DNA of 57,977 nt from CAZQRP01 sp964596125 (lineage in GTDB: Bacteria; Chloroflexota; Dehalococcoidia; GIF9; UBA5629). Each line of letters opens with the position of its first letter. Position 1 is the first letter of the stretch. The translations under genes were made by a program, and so were the position numbers. The notes under the pieces were generated by a model that saw only the letters and a list, made by a program, of their open reading frames with translations, had not been told where the DNA came from and ran no database searches. Positions 44,429 through 51,478 of the stretch are shown piece after piece. The DNA lies in NCBI GenBank assembly GCA_964596125.1, contig CAZQRP010000024.1, forward strand, positions 1 to 57,977, in the 5' to 3' direction.

Positions 44429-44466
44429 TTATCTTGGCCAGAATCCAGGAGATTTCTGGAAGATAA
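44429..44466. repeat. Long imperfect hairpin right of the island
   Basis: TTATCTT-GG-CCAGAA (44429-44443) pairs with TTCTGG-AAGATAA (44454-44466), 13 bp with a two-base bulge. Function unknown. Confidence 0.6.
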
Positions 44467-44516
44467 GGCCAAAACCATTTTTTAGGTGCTCACTTCGCTG
44501 TTTATCCGGAGGCTTT

Positions 44517-44689
44517 ATGTGTCCGTCCTATTATATCAAGCAGTTTGATAATAGCGGCAGCCGATATATCTATACGGCTGGGACTGATAAATGAAGACGT
44601 ATTTGCCATGTTGGTAGTTTTAGCTGTCGTCTCAGCAACTGCCTCACCTGCTCTGGGTAAATATATCCTGGCGAATGAGATAAAGAAAT
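44517..44689 (+). pseudogene. C-terminal remnant of a cation/proton antiporter (Kef/Nha type)
   Basis: One frame reads LIIAAADISIRLGLIN then EDVFAMLVVLAVVSATASPA and ends KYILANEIKK with TAA. This is the pattern of the last membrane segment of CPA2-type sodium or potassium/proton antiporters. Nothing upstream extends the protein: the frame meets the hairpin and the island edge within 60 codons. It is probably what is left of a gene cut off by integration or deletion next to ssrA. Confidence 0.6.
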
Positions 44690-44711
44690 AATCAAGCGGG
44701 TCCGGGCATGG

Positions 44712-44933
44712 GTGATAATCGGAATAGGCACCATATTAAATATAGGCCTGTTTCTCATTTTCATTACGACAGGACACGTTTGGGAAATCACTGGTAATCT
44801 AAAATTGTTAGTTCTCTCATTGTTTTTCAATGCTTTTTGGATATCAGGGTGTCGATGTGAACGTATCAGGTATGCAGAAGTGATGACAGGTGATGACTAT
44901 AAGGTAATTAAGCAGGGCATACGGGTAACCTGA
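44712..44933 (+). CDS. Small two-segment membrane protein
   Basis: A 73-residue frame with two hydrophobic stretches (IIGIGTILNIGLFLIFITT and LLVLSLFFNAFWISG) and a charged tail. The GTG start has no clear ribosome site, and the frame is open 8 codons further upstream. Its 3' end overlaps the convergent GyrI-like gene by 26 bases. It could be real or could be part of the decayed antiporter locus. Confidence 0.35.
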   Translation: MIIGIGTILNIGLFLIFITTGHVWEITGNLKLLVLSLFFNAFWISGCRCERIRYAEVMTGDDYKVIKQGIRVT

Positions 44934-45384
44934 TTTCGATTGCCTGGTCTTGATCCAGGCTGATAGTACTGGAAAAGTAAATTTCCTCGGCGGGTCCACA
45001 TATTTTCAGTCCCTGGTGACCTATCCATTCCTCGAGTCTTTCATAGGTCGACCCTGTATGGCGAAATAGCCCGCTGTGTACAATAGTAGCCGCCCTTGCG
45101 CCTGGTATTTTCTTTATACCGAATCCAGGCGTATCCTCCGTTGTTTCAGGGATTTCAGGTTCAATGGGGCGAAGTACCTCCCAGAGAAGCTTCTGGGAAG
45201 GTACTTCTATCGGAGTATTATAATAGATGCCTGAAGCTGGCCCCGATGGCACTACTCCTTTTTTAGCTATGTGCTCATCCAGTTTAGTCACCATGTCCGG
45301 GAGCTGCCGCCATGGTCCGCTGCATTTTAAGTAGGCAACTGTCCTCGCAGGTACGTCTTTTAACAGGGGATTTTCGAGATACAT
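44908..45384 (-). CDS. GyrI-like / AraC effector-binding-domain protein
   Basis: A 158-residue single-domain protein of the GyrI-like SHS2 superfamily: VPARTVAYLKCSGPWRQLPD (about 11-30), ASGIYYNTPIEVP and ARAATIVHSGLFRHTGSTYE (about 97-116), with LEEWIGHQGLKICGPAEEIY near the end. Such stand-alone domains bind small hydrophobic molecules; some hydrolyse cyclopropanoids. It lies 35 bases after rubrerythrin and is probably cotranscribed. Confidence 0.8.
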   Translation of the reverse strand: MYLENPLLKDVPARTVAYLKCSGPWRQLPDMVTKLDEHIAKKGVVPSGPASGIYYNTPIEVPSQKLLWEVLRPIEPEIPETTEDTPGFGIKKIPGARAATIVHSGLFRHTGSTYERLEEWIGHQGLKICGPAEEIYFSSTISLDQDQAIEIRLPVCPA

Positions 45385-45419
45385 TGCACTCTTGATCTGA
45401 TCTTTGGGCCTCTTCTTTT

Positions 45420-45923
45420 TCAGTCAATAAGCTTAAACATTTTCCTGGGTGCACCGCAAATTGGACATTTTTCCGGAGCCTCGCCCTCAACAGTATTGCC
45501 ACAGTACTGGCAAACATAAATGGGCTTCTCATCCATATCCTGTCCTTTTTCGATCCTGGCGAGCGCAGCTTGAAACAGACTATGATGAATTTGCTCGACC
45601 TGGTTTGCCAGGGCAAAGCTGTCCTTTGCCTTGCCTTCACCTTCGGCTTCAGCCTGTTTTATGAAGCTGGGGTACATTTCAGTAAATTCGTGATTCTCAC
45701 CACCAATTCCAGCAAGCAGATTTTCCCTGGTTGACTTTATTCCTTGCATAACCTTCAAGTGGTTGCGAGCATGTGCTGTTTCGGCGTCTGCCGCAGCCCG
45801 GAATAACCGTGCTACTTGTTTATATCCTTCTTCATCGGCTTTATCTGAGTAAAATAAATACTTGCGATTGGCCTGGCTTTCTCCCGCAAATGCAGATTCT
45901 AAGTTATTGTTCGTTGGATTCAC
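45420..45923 (-). CDS. Rubrerythrin
   Basis: A 167-residue non-haem diiron peroxidase that protects anaerobes from hydrogen peroxide. The ferritin-like four-helix domain supplies diiron ligands (FAGESQANRKYLFYSDKAD, ADAETAHARNHL, ANQVEQIHHSLFQ), and the C-terminal rubredoxin domain has CQYCG and CPICGAP (about 138-158) for the FeS4 site. AGGAGG precedes the ATG. Confidence 0.95.
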   Translation of the reverse strand: MNPTNNNLESAFAGESQANRKYLFYSDKADEEGYKQVARLFRAAADAETAHARNHLKVMQGIKSTRENLLAGIGGENHEFTEMYPSFIKQAEAEGEGKAKDSFALANQVEQIHHSLFQAALARIEKGQDMDEKPIYVCQYCGNTVEGEAPEKCPICGAPRKMFKLID

Positions 45924-46033
45924 TCATTACCTCCTTTCAGGTTAGTTTGACCTCATTTTATAACTAATTATGATGTTCGGGCAATAGCTCTACTGCCTTT
46001 GGATTGTTGGTCTTCAAAATTGAAGATGAAAAA

Positions 46034-46732
46034 TTAGATTTTGGGTAATAATGCTGAATACTTTTCTATCCTGGCTATCCCTGCCTCTGATTGTATTAAC
46101 CAGGTCATCCAGCAAAGCTCTATTGCTTTATGGCCGGAGTCTTCTGCAATCTTTTCTACCAGATGGACGAAATCAATATCGCTAGCAGGCATTGGTATAT
46201 CTGTTTTAAGCAGGATTTCTCCGATAATCCTTTTCACTATTTTGTCCGGCATTACTGTATCGATACCTCCCATCATCCTCAGGTATTGGAAAGTATTTAT
46301 GCCGACTCCGTTGATATTTCCTATCGGGTCTTCTTCCCAGTTATCAATTCTGGCGTTTTTTGCCCAATGCCTCAATGCCTTTCTATCATCGAATCTATTT
46401 TCTAACTTAATTTTAGTCAGGTAGGCGGCGACAGATTTTGCCATTTGCCAGGAACGCCTGTTTCTCCACATTTTTTCAAGGTCCTCATCTCTTATGGCCG
46501 GTAAGTCTTCGAGGCTGTGAATCCTGCCTTGCTCAACGAATATTTTTCTGAATTCATCTACTTTTGGTACGACTGCCTGAAAATAATTTAAGCCAATAGA
46601 AGTAAAAGCAGCATCCACTATCATCAGGGTAATATTGCCTTCCCACCTTTCAGTCCTTAAGCAACGCTCACAGTATTCTTTTACTTGGGGGACTTGCTGC
46701 ATATAACTGTCGACCGTGTCTTTGAGCTTCAA
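46034..46732 (-). CDS. HhH-GPD-like fold protein of unknown function
   Basis: A 232-residue soluble protein. Residues 125-190 have a helix-hairpin-helix-like pattern, GNINGVGINTFQYLRMMGGI then DTVMPDKIVKRIIGEIL, similar to the DNA-binding core of HhH-GPD base-excision glycosylases, with an Asp in the position after the hairpin. The N-terminal half is helical (YMQQVPQVKEYCERCLRTER). The catalytic Lys typical of bifunctional enzymes is not evident. It may be a DNA-repair-related protein, but this rests on fold resemblance by eye. Confidence 0.6.
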   Translation of the reverse strand: MKLKDTVDSYMQQVPQVKEYCERCLRTERWEGNITLMIVDAAFTSIGLNYFQAVVPKVDEFRKIFVEQGRIHSLEDLPAIRDEDLEKMWRNRRSWQMAKSVAAYLTKIKLENRFDDRKALRHWAKNARIDNWEEDPIGNINGVGINTFQYLRMMGGIDTVMPDKIVKRIIGEILLKTDIPMPASDIDFVHLVEKIAEDSGHKAIELCWMTWLIQSEAGIARIEKYSALLPKI

Positions 46733-47111
46733 ATCTGGTCTTCTTCTTTCGACGGTGTACTAGTAACTATGCTATGAACGGTTTTCCCGGACTATCTATG
46801 TATCCGATCTCCAGATACCGCCATCTTATTGTTACAGCTCTTTTATTATATACTGCCTGGACATACTTTACTGTAAACAGGTTCTTGCCACAATTCCAAC
46901 GGTTGTCCAATTGCTGCTTTCTTTATTCGGTAGATCGAGGCTGGATTTGCAGTATCCATTTGTTTCATGGAGCGTACTTTAATCCGGAGGAACAGGCTGG
47001 TACTATGATTTCTGTCTTGTATCCTTGCCCGATTAGAATTATAATCTGGATTTCTCCAGGCAAATTTTTAAAGACAGCCCATCAGCATAGATAGCTGAAA
47101 AATTTTATTAA
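46733..47111. other. Intergenic stretch with no convincing gene
   Basis: About 380 bases. A 106-codon plus-strand frame (46774-47094) has no ribosome site and an unlikely composition. A 47-codon minus-strand frame ends RWRYLEIGYIDSPGKPFIA; I could not place it. The region may contain decayed coding DNA. Confidence 0.4.
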
Positions 47112-47891
47112 TTATTTTCTCGCTGCAATTTTTTTCCAGCGAATCCAAAGTGCTGCCCCGGTTATCAGAATCGCCCAAAATGCAATAAATGTTTCCAGTT
47201 GAGCCAGTGAGAATATTTGTGATGGTGCGATAATATTCACATAGTTTACCACCGTGTGCAGAAGGGATGCCAGTAAGTAGAACTGCCATCCCTGACCCTT
47301 GGCCAGGCCGTAACCAGCCAATGCACAGGCAGCGACTTGAAAAGCTATAATAAAGAATCTTTCTATAAATGGAATAAGTCCCATGATCCCGTTAATGTGC
47401 ACGGCATCCCAGCTCCAGCCTGCTGCAAGGACGGAGTTATATGCCCATTGGGCTTCGAATATACCAAATCCTGCACCGGCAACTGCCCCAATAACAAGCC
47501 CCAGTTTAGGGTCGATGTTCTTGCCATTACGCCACCAGTATAGTACCACCGGCACCAGCTTGGCCCCTTCTTGGATCAGCCCGCCGATTAGTGCAGTTGG
47601 TAGTATGGAGATTATTACCAATCGTGTAAGGGTCTCGGATCCCCATAGTTGAAGCATTGCTCGTCCAATTATATTTTGTACAGGAAACTGGATAAAAGCC
47701 AAGACAGCATGAGTAAAGATAGCACTGACAATCAGGACAAGGATAAGGGATATCCAGAACCGGCGGGTCCTGAATAAAAATGGCCAGAAGCAGACAATCC
47801 AGATTGCGCCAAATAGTAATGCCAGTCCAATACCCCACGGATTTGGATTTCTAAAGAAAGAAAGGTAAACGTCAAAGCTTATTTGCAGCAT
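47112..47891 (-). CDS. PrsW/YhfC-like intramembrane protease
   Basis: A 259-residue membrane protein with about seven hydrophobic segments. The PrsW-type motifs are visible: GGLIQEGAKLVPVVLYWW (E-x-x-K helix, about 104), GAVAGAGFGIFEAQWAY (GxGFxxxE, about 135), IERFFIIAFQVAACALAGYG (about 174) and LLHTVVNYVNI (HxxxN, about 208). The His usual in the third motif is Gln here. PrsW proteins are metal-dependent intramembrane proteases that release anti-sigma factors; the substrate here is unknown, and no sigma factor gene is nearby. Confidence 0.7.
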   Translation of the reverse strand: MLQISFDVYLSFFRNPNPWGIGLALLFGAIWIVCFWPFLFRTRRFWISLILVLIVSAIFTHAVLAFIQFPVQNIIGRAMLQLWGSETLTRLVIISILPTALIGGLIQEGAKLVPVVLYWWRNGKNIDPKLGLVIGAVAGAGFGIFEAQWAYNSVLAAGWSWDAVHINGIMGLIPFIERFFIIAFQVAACALAGYGLAKGQGWQFYLLASLLHTVVNYVNIIAPSQIFSLAQLETFIAFWAILITGAALWIRWKKIAARK

Positions 47892-48067
47892 GAGTCCTCC
47901 ATATCTTGTTAAGCGGCATATAGGTTAGCATGATACTTGCTAGCCCATATATTAGTCAAGGAGAGCATTTGGTATGTGAGCGATAAGAAGATACTCAAGC
48001 AGGCTAACTAAGGTACGATACTTGTGCCTTTGAGCATTGCTCTCTTCGTTACTTTCATATTTATATC

Positions 48068-49183
48068 TTACGTAGTCTGGCCAGGAAGGGACTCCATTCC
48101 GAAGGTGATGGCCCCTGTGGGGCACTGAAAGACACAAGCCTCGCAGGCAACGCATAGTTCAGGAGAGTTAATAATCGCCTTGCGGTTCTTGTTGTTTTCT
48201 ATCGCATAGACTCCCCGGGGGCAAACATCATAGCATATTCCACAAGAAGTGCATTTGGCCTGGTCAAGTAGTATTTTGCCGCTTAATATTTTGGACCGTC
48301 CCTTCATATTTACCGGGCCAATACGGGCGATACCAAGTTTGTCCAGAAGAGGATCAAGGTCGCTCTTGTAAATCGGGGTTACTCCGCCATAATCAGTACC
48401 TATAGCCAGGACTACTCCCATAGCCATAAAGGAGACTTTATAAACATAGTCCGACTGGGCAGAAGCCAGAGCAGTATAGCCGACGAGTCCTATCGCTATA
48501 AGTGCTTCCAGGAAAAGTAGTTTATGCCATCCGGCTTTGCCCGGTATTATAGGGTATAAACCATACATGAGCAGGAAAAGGCCACAACCCAAGATTATAA
48601 ACTCGAAAATCCAGGCCCTGAAAAAGATAGCCATGATGATCAGTATGAGCAAGAAGATGGGGAAAGAGATCCCTATTCCGATATCCAGCCTGTTAATAAA
48701 GTCCCAATTCACCTGATGCATGGTATCGGTCTTTTTAAATCCATTGGCTATATACTCAGGTATATCGGCAGCGTATACAGGTCCGAACTTGCAGCGCCAT
48801 CCTGTTTCCCTTTTTATTAGTCCAGTGTCAATGCCCGGTGCGGCGAGCTGGGGTATTATCAGCGTTCGGTTGGTGACTTTATTGTTAATTCCTGACGTTT
48901 TGACTACCGAGATTATGGAATGAGCCGTAAAATTGCCACCTCTGGCGGCACACCAGACGTTGATGCCACCTGTCGGCGCTACTAATAAATAGCAATTTAA
49001 GTTCTTCAGGTGTTTAGCTACCCTTTTCAAGGTGAGGTGAAAATTGGCAGTGACAAAGACGGGGCTATTCTCGTCTGGACGGCCGAAAGTCCTGATCCCT
49101 GGTTCTACGGAGAGCGGCAGTAACCGGAAGAGGGTCCCTGTGACTGTTCTGAAAGCTTCTTTGATTTTCACTATGGCTATCAC
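48068..49183 (-). CDS. Fused HgcA-HgcB-like corrinoid/ferredoxin membrane protein
   Basis: A 371-residue single chain. Residues 1-165 resemble the corrinoid-binding domain of HgcA/CFeSP, with GGINVWCAARGGNFTAHSI (about 72-90). The HgcA cap-helix signature is N(V/I)WCA(A/G)GK; here it is NVWCAARG, so the terminal GK is changed. Residues 170-275 contain four membrane segments. Residues 305-371 are a two-cluster ferredoxin (CTSCGICYDVCP and CVACEACVFQCP), the HgcB part, lacking HgcB's C-terminal Cys pair. HgcAB methylates mercury; fused variants are known and their function is unsettled. The start is GTG and overlaps the methyltransferase stop by 4 bases. Confidence 0.75.
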   Translation of the reverse strand: MIAIVKIKEAFRTVTGTLFRLLPLSVEPGIRTFGRPDENSPVFVTANFHLTLKRVAKHLKNLNCYLLVAPTGGINVWCAARGGNFTAHSIISVVKTSGINNKVTNRTLIIPQLAAPGIDTGLIKRETGWRCKFGPVYAADIPEYIANGFKKTDTMHQVNWDFINRLDIGIGISFPIFLLILIIMAIFFRAWIFEFIILGCGLFLLMYGLYPIIPGKAGWHKLLFLEALIAIGLVGYTALASAQSDYVYKVSFMAMGVVLAIGTDYGGVTPIYKSDLDPLLDKLGIARIGPVNMKGRSKILSGKILLDQAKCTSCGICYDVCPRGVYAIENNKNRKAIINSPELCVACEACVFQCPTGAITFGMESLPGQTT

Positions 49184-49836
49184 TTCCTGGCGACATATAG
49201 TCCAAAAGAATCAAGGAGACTTCTCTTTTCTCGGATTATCTTAAATCCGGCATCTGTCAGAAATCTTTTGATATCTTTCAGTGCCCTGGTAGAAGTCTGC
49301 GTCAGGATATAGGTTATTACCGTTAAAGGTATGCGGATGGACAGGTGTACTATGTACTTCCATAATGAGGTTGGTCTAATTTCGTCAGCTATGATTATGA
49401 GACCGCCGGCCTTCAGAATTCTGTGAGACTGTTCCAGTACATACCTCAATTCATTTGAGTAGAACTCGCTGAAAACTAGAGTGCTCACGATCTTATCGAA
49501 TGTCTCATTATCGAAGGCCTTATCCATTTCAACCGCACCCATTTCTTGGAGTTGAATCTTATCTGTTAAATTCATTGCCTGGACTTTTTGTCTGGCTATG
49601 GCCAGCATTCTGGAGGATGTATCAAATCCCAGTACTGAGGCTCCCTGTTCAGCACAGCGTATGGCCAAGCTTCCAGTTCCACAGCCAATTTCGAGTATTT
49701 TATCGCCAGCATTGATGTAGTTCTCCACTATTTCTTTTTGGATTTTTCTACTGTGTCCTAAACTCAGAATCTGGATACCTGTGTCGTAGCGGTGGGCTGA
49801 GGATTCGAGGACTTTCATGAAGATATAACTTGCCAT
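49180..49836 (-). CDS. Class I SAM-dependent methyltransferase
   Basis: A 218-residue methyltransferase. SAM-binding motifs: KILEIGCGTGSLAIRCAEQG (motif I, about 44-63), VLGFDTSSRMLAIARQK, and LVFSEFYSNELRYVLEQSHR with ILKAGGLIIIADE (about 117-150). Two hydrophobic stretches near 165-185 may give membrane association. The layout is UbiE/MenG-like, but the substrate cannot be read from sequence. It overlaps the HgcAB-like gene by 4 bases, which suggests a joint function, possibly methyl transfer to or from the corrinoid; that is inference. Confidence 0.85.
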   Translation of the reverse strand: MASYIFMKVLESSAHRYDTGIQILSLGHSRKIQKEIVENYINAGDKILEIGCGTGSLAIRCAEQGASVLGFDTSSRMLAIARQKVQAMNLTDKIQLQEMGAVEMDKAFDNETFDKIVSTLVFSEFYSNELRYVLEQSHRILKAGGLIIIADEIRPTSLWKYIVHLSIRIPLTVITYILTQTSTRALKDIKRFLTDAGFKIIREKRSLLDSFGLYVARK

Positions 49837-50024
49837 TATCGCAACAGGAACATTATAATGACGCCTGTTGTGCAGTGCAAGGGATCGATTATAGGTAGTT
49901 GTTATAATGACATAGTTTAGATAGGGATGGGATTGCTGGATAAGATATATGTATAATTATTGTTGCCTCTTGCCCTGTGTGGCTGAATATGTAATTATAT
50001 GCTATTGGAAAGTCTGGTAACTAT

Positions 50025-51008
50025 ATGAATGTAAGACCGGGGAAAAAATTACTTATTATCAGTCTCGCTTTGTTAACATTGTTATCTATCTTAGGTCTGG
50101 GATGTCGACGCGAGATGGAGCAGATCTCAACAGCATCGTCGTCTAATAGATTTTTAGCTCTTCTGGTGCCTGATACCGAGTTATACTTATATGTTTATGC
50201 CAGGCAGGAACGACCTACAATCATACCAGCGGAAATGGCCAATATGCCGTATGACATAGCTGTTGAATCATTGGCAGTTTGGGGTCTGCCCGGGGAGGAG
50301 GATTTAGTGTTTGGAACAGGACTTACCTTTACCAGTGCTGATGCTGCTTCTGAAGTATATTCCATGATAGCTCTCAGGGAGGATGATTGGAAAACACTAC
50401 AAGGCGATAAAATCTACATAGTACGAGGTTCAGGCACGGCCGTCGAGTCTTTAAAAACAGCTATCTTAAATAATGATTTCAAATACTATGACGACGCAAC
50501 GGTGTTGGAAGCAGTTACTATTTTACCCCGTGGCGGCAGAACCAAACTCGTTGCTATTGTTGTAGCTAAACCAGACCAACAACTTATAAATTTTACCATG
50601 ACCAATGTCGTAATGAGGGACCTTGAACGTTATATCAGGATACTGAAATTATCGAATGCTAATGTTATAATAGGTGGACTGTATTCACCGCACCGAATAA
50701 ATATAGGTAAGGCAGCGGATGTATTAGAGACCGGTAATGGTATTTCCGCCCTTGACATCGGTGTGCTGGTTTTGATTAAATCCGGTCTTCCCGGCTTTGT
50801 ATTGGAACCTGTTGTTAAAAATCTATTAACCGACAGAGGATTTATTGAAACAAGGCTTGGCGAATTTACAGTTTACAAAGGATTTTGGAATGCTCCCAAC
50901 GGTAGCTCGGTCCCGGCTTTAATCAGAATCGACAGCAGTTACATATTCGCGGCTATGTCAGGTAAAGAAGCCTATGCAGAGACCCTAATAACAAGCCTGT
51001 ATAAGTAA
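50025..51008 (+). CDS. Predicted lipoprotein of unknown function
   Basis: A 327-residue secreted protein. The signal peptide (KLLIISLALLTLLSILGLGC) ends in a lipobox with Cys at about residue 27. The mature part starts with a polar linker and has a mixed alpha/beta composition (FLALLVPDTELYLYVYARQ, IYIVRGSGTAVESLKTAI, FVLEPVVKNLLTDRGF). No family recognised. It is divergent from the methyltransferase and may be cotranscribed with the small membrane protein that follows. Confidence 0.7.
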   Translation: MNVRPGKKLLIISLALLTLLSILGLGCRREMEQISTASSSNRFLALLVPDTELYLYVYARQERPTIIPAEMANMPYDIAVESLAVWGLPGEEDLVFGTGLTFTSADAASEVYSMIALREDDWKTLQGDKIYIVRGSGTAVESLKTAILNNDFKYYDDATVLEAVTILPRGGRTKLVAIVVAKPDQQLINFTMTNVVMRDLERYIRILKLSNANVIIGGLYSPHRINIGKAADVLETGNGISALDIGVLVLIKSGLPGFVLEPVVKNLLTDRGFIETRLGEFTVYKGFWNAPNGSSVPALIRIDSSYIFAAMSGKEAYAETLITSLYK

Positions 51009-51065
51009 TGTACCGAAAAGAGGTATATACATCATAAAGATCAATCGGATGGGCAGGGGAATAAT

Positions 51066-51164
51066 TTGTTGAGCTGGCTTTCATATATTATTTATGTGGG
51101 GCTGTTTTTCCTGCTTATACTCATGGGAGTCTGGCTTTTTAATAGATTTATCAAGAGGAAGTGA
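51066..51164 (+). CDS. Tiny single-span membrane protein (32 residues)
   Basis: From a TTG codon, the frame encodes a short lead LSWLSY, a continuous membrane span (IIYVGLFFLLILMGVWLF) and a basic end NRFIKRK before TGA. AGGGGA lies about 5 bases before the TTG. The hydrophobic core with a positive C-terminal end is what a real small membrane protein looks like, but its length is near chance. Confidence 0.45.
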   Translation: MLSWLSYIIYVGLFFLLILMGVWLFNRFIKRK

Positions 51165-51478
51165 TTACCTCGTTTGTGTTCTGGCGTGGTCTCAAAACCG
51201 TTCCTGTCTATTGCCCGCTATCTTCCCTTGTATTAATCACTCAAATTTAACTTTTAGCGAATGCCTGTGTTTGTTTATAAGACCGGGGAACTAAATGAAT
51301 GCTATAGTATCTGATGTGCGGCGTTTATTTTTTGTAAGGACTTCATTAAAAAGGACGGATTTCTTTAAGACTTATTATTCAAGAGGCGCCGAATTCATTA
51401 TTCAAAACGAAGAGATAGTTTTAACTGGCTTGTCTCATCAGGAGAGCTTACCGGAAACCGAAAAACCTCAGCATGGGC
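51165..51478. other. Intergenic region with one doubtful ORF
   Basis: About 310 bases between the small membrane protein and the 3' end of the oxidoreductase. An 80-codon plus-strand frame from 51295 has GGGGA about 7 bases before its ATG but runs 59 bases into the opposite-strand gene and matches nothing I know. Confidence 0.35.

Noticed and set aside
46774..47094. 106-codon plus-strand ORF
   Set aside because: No ribosome binding site, mixed composition and no recognisable feature.
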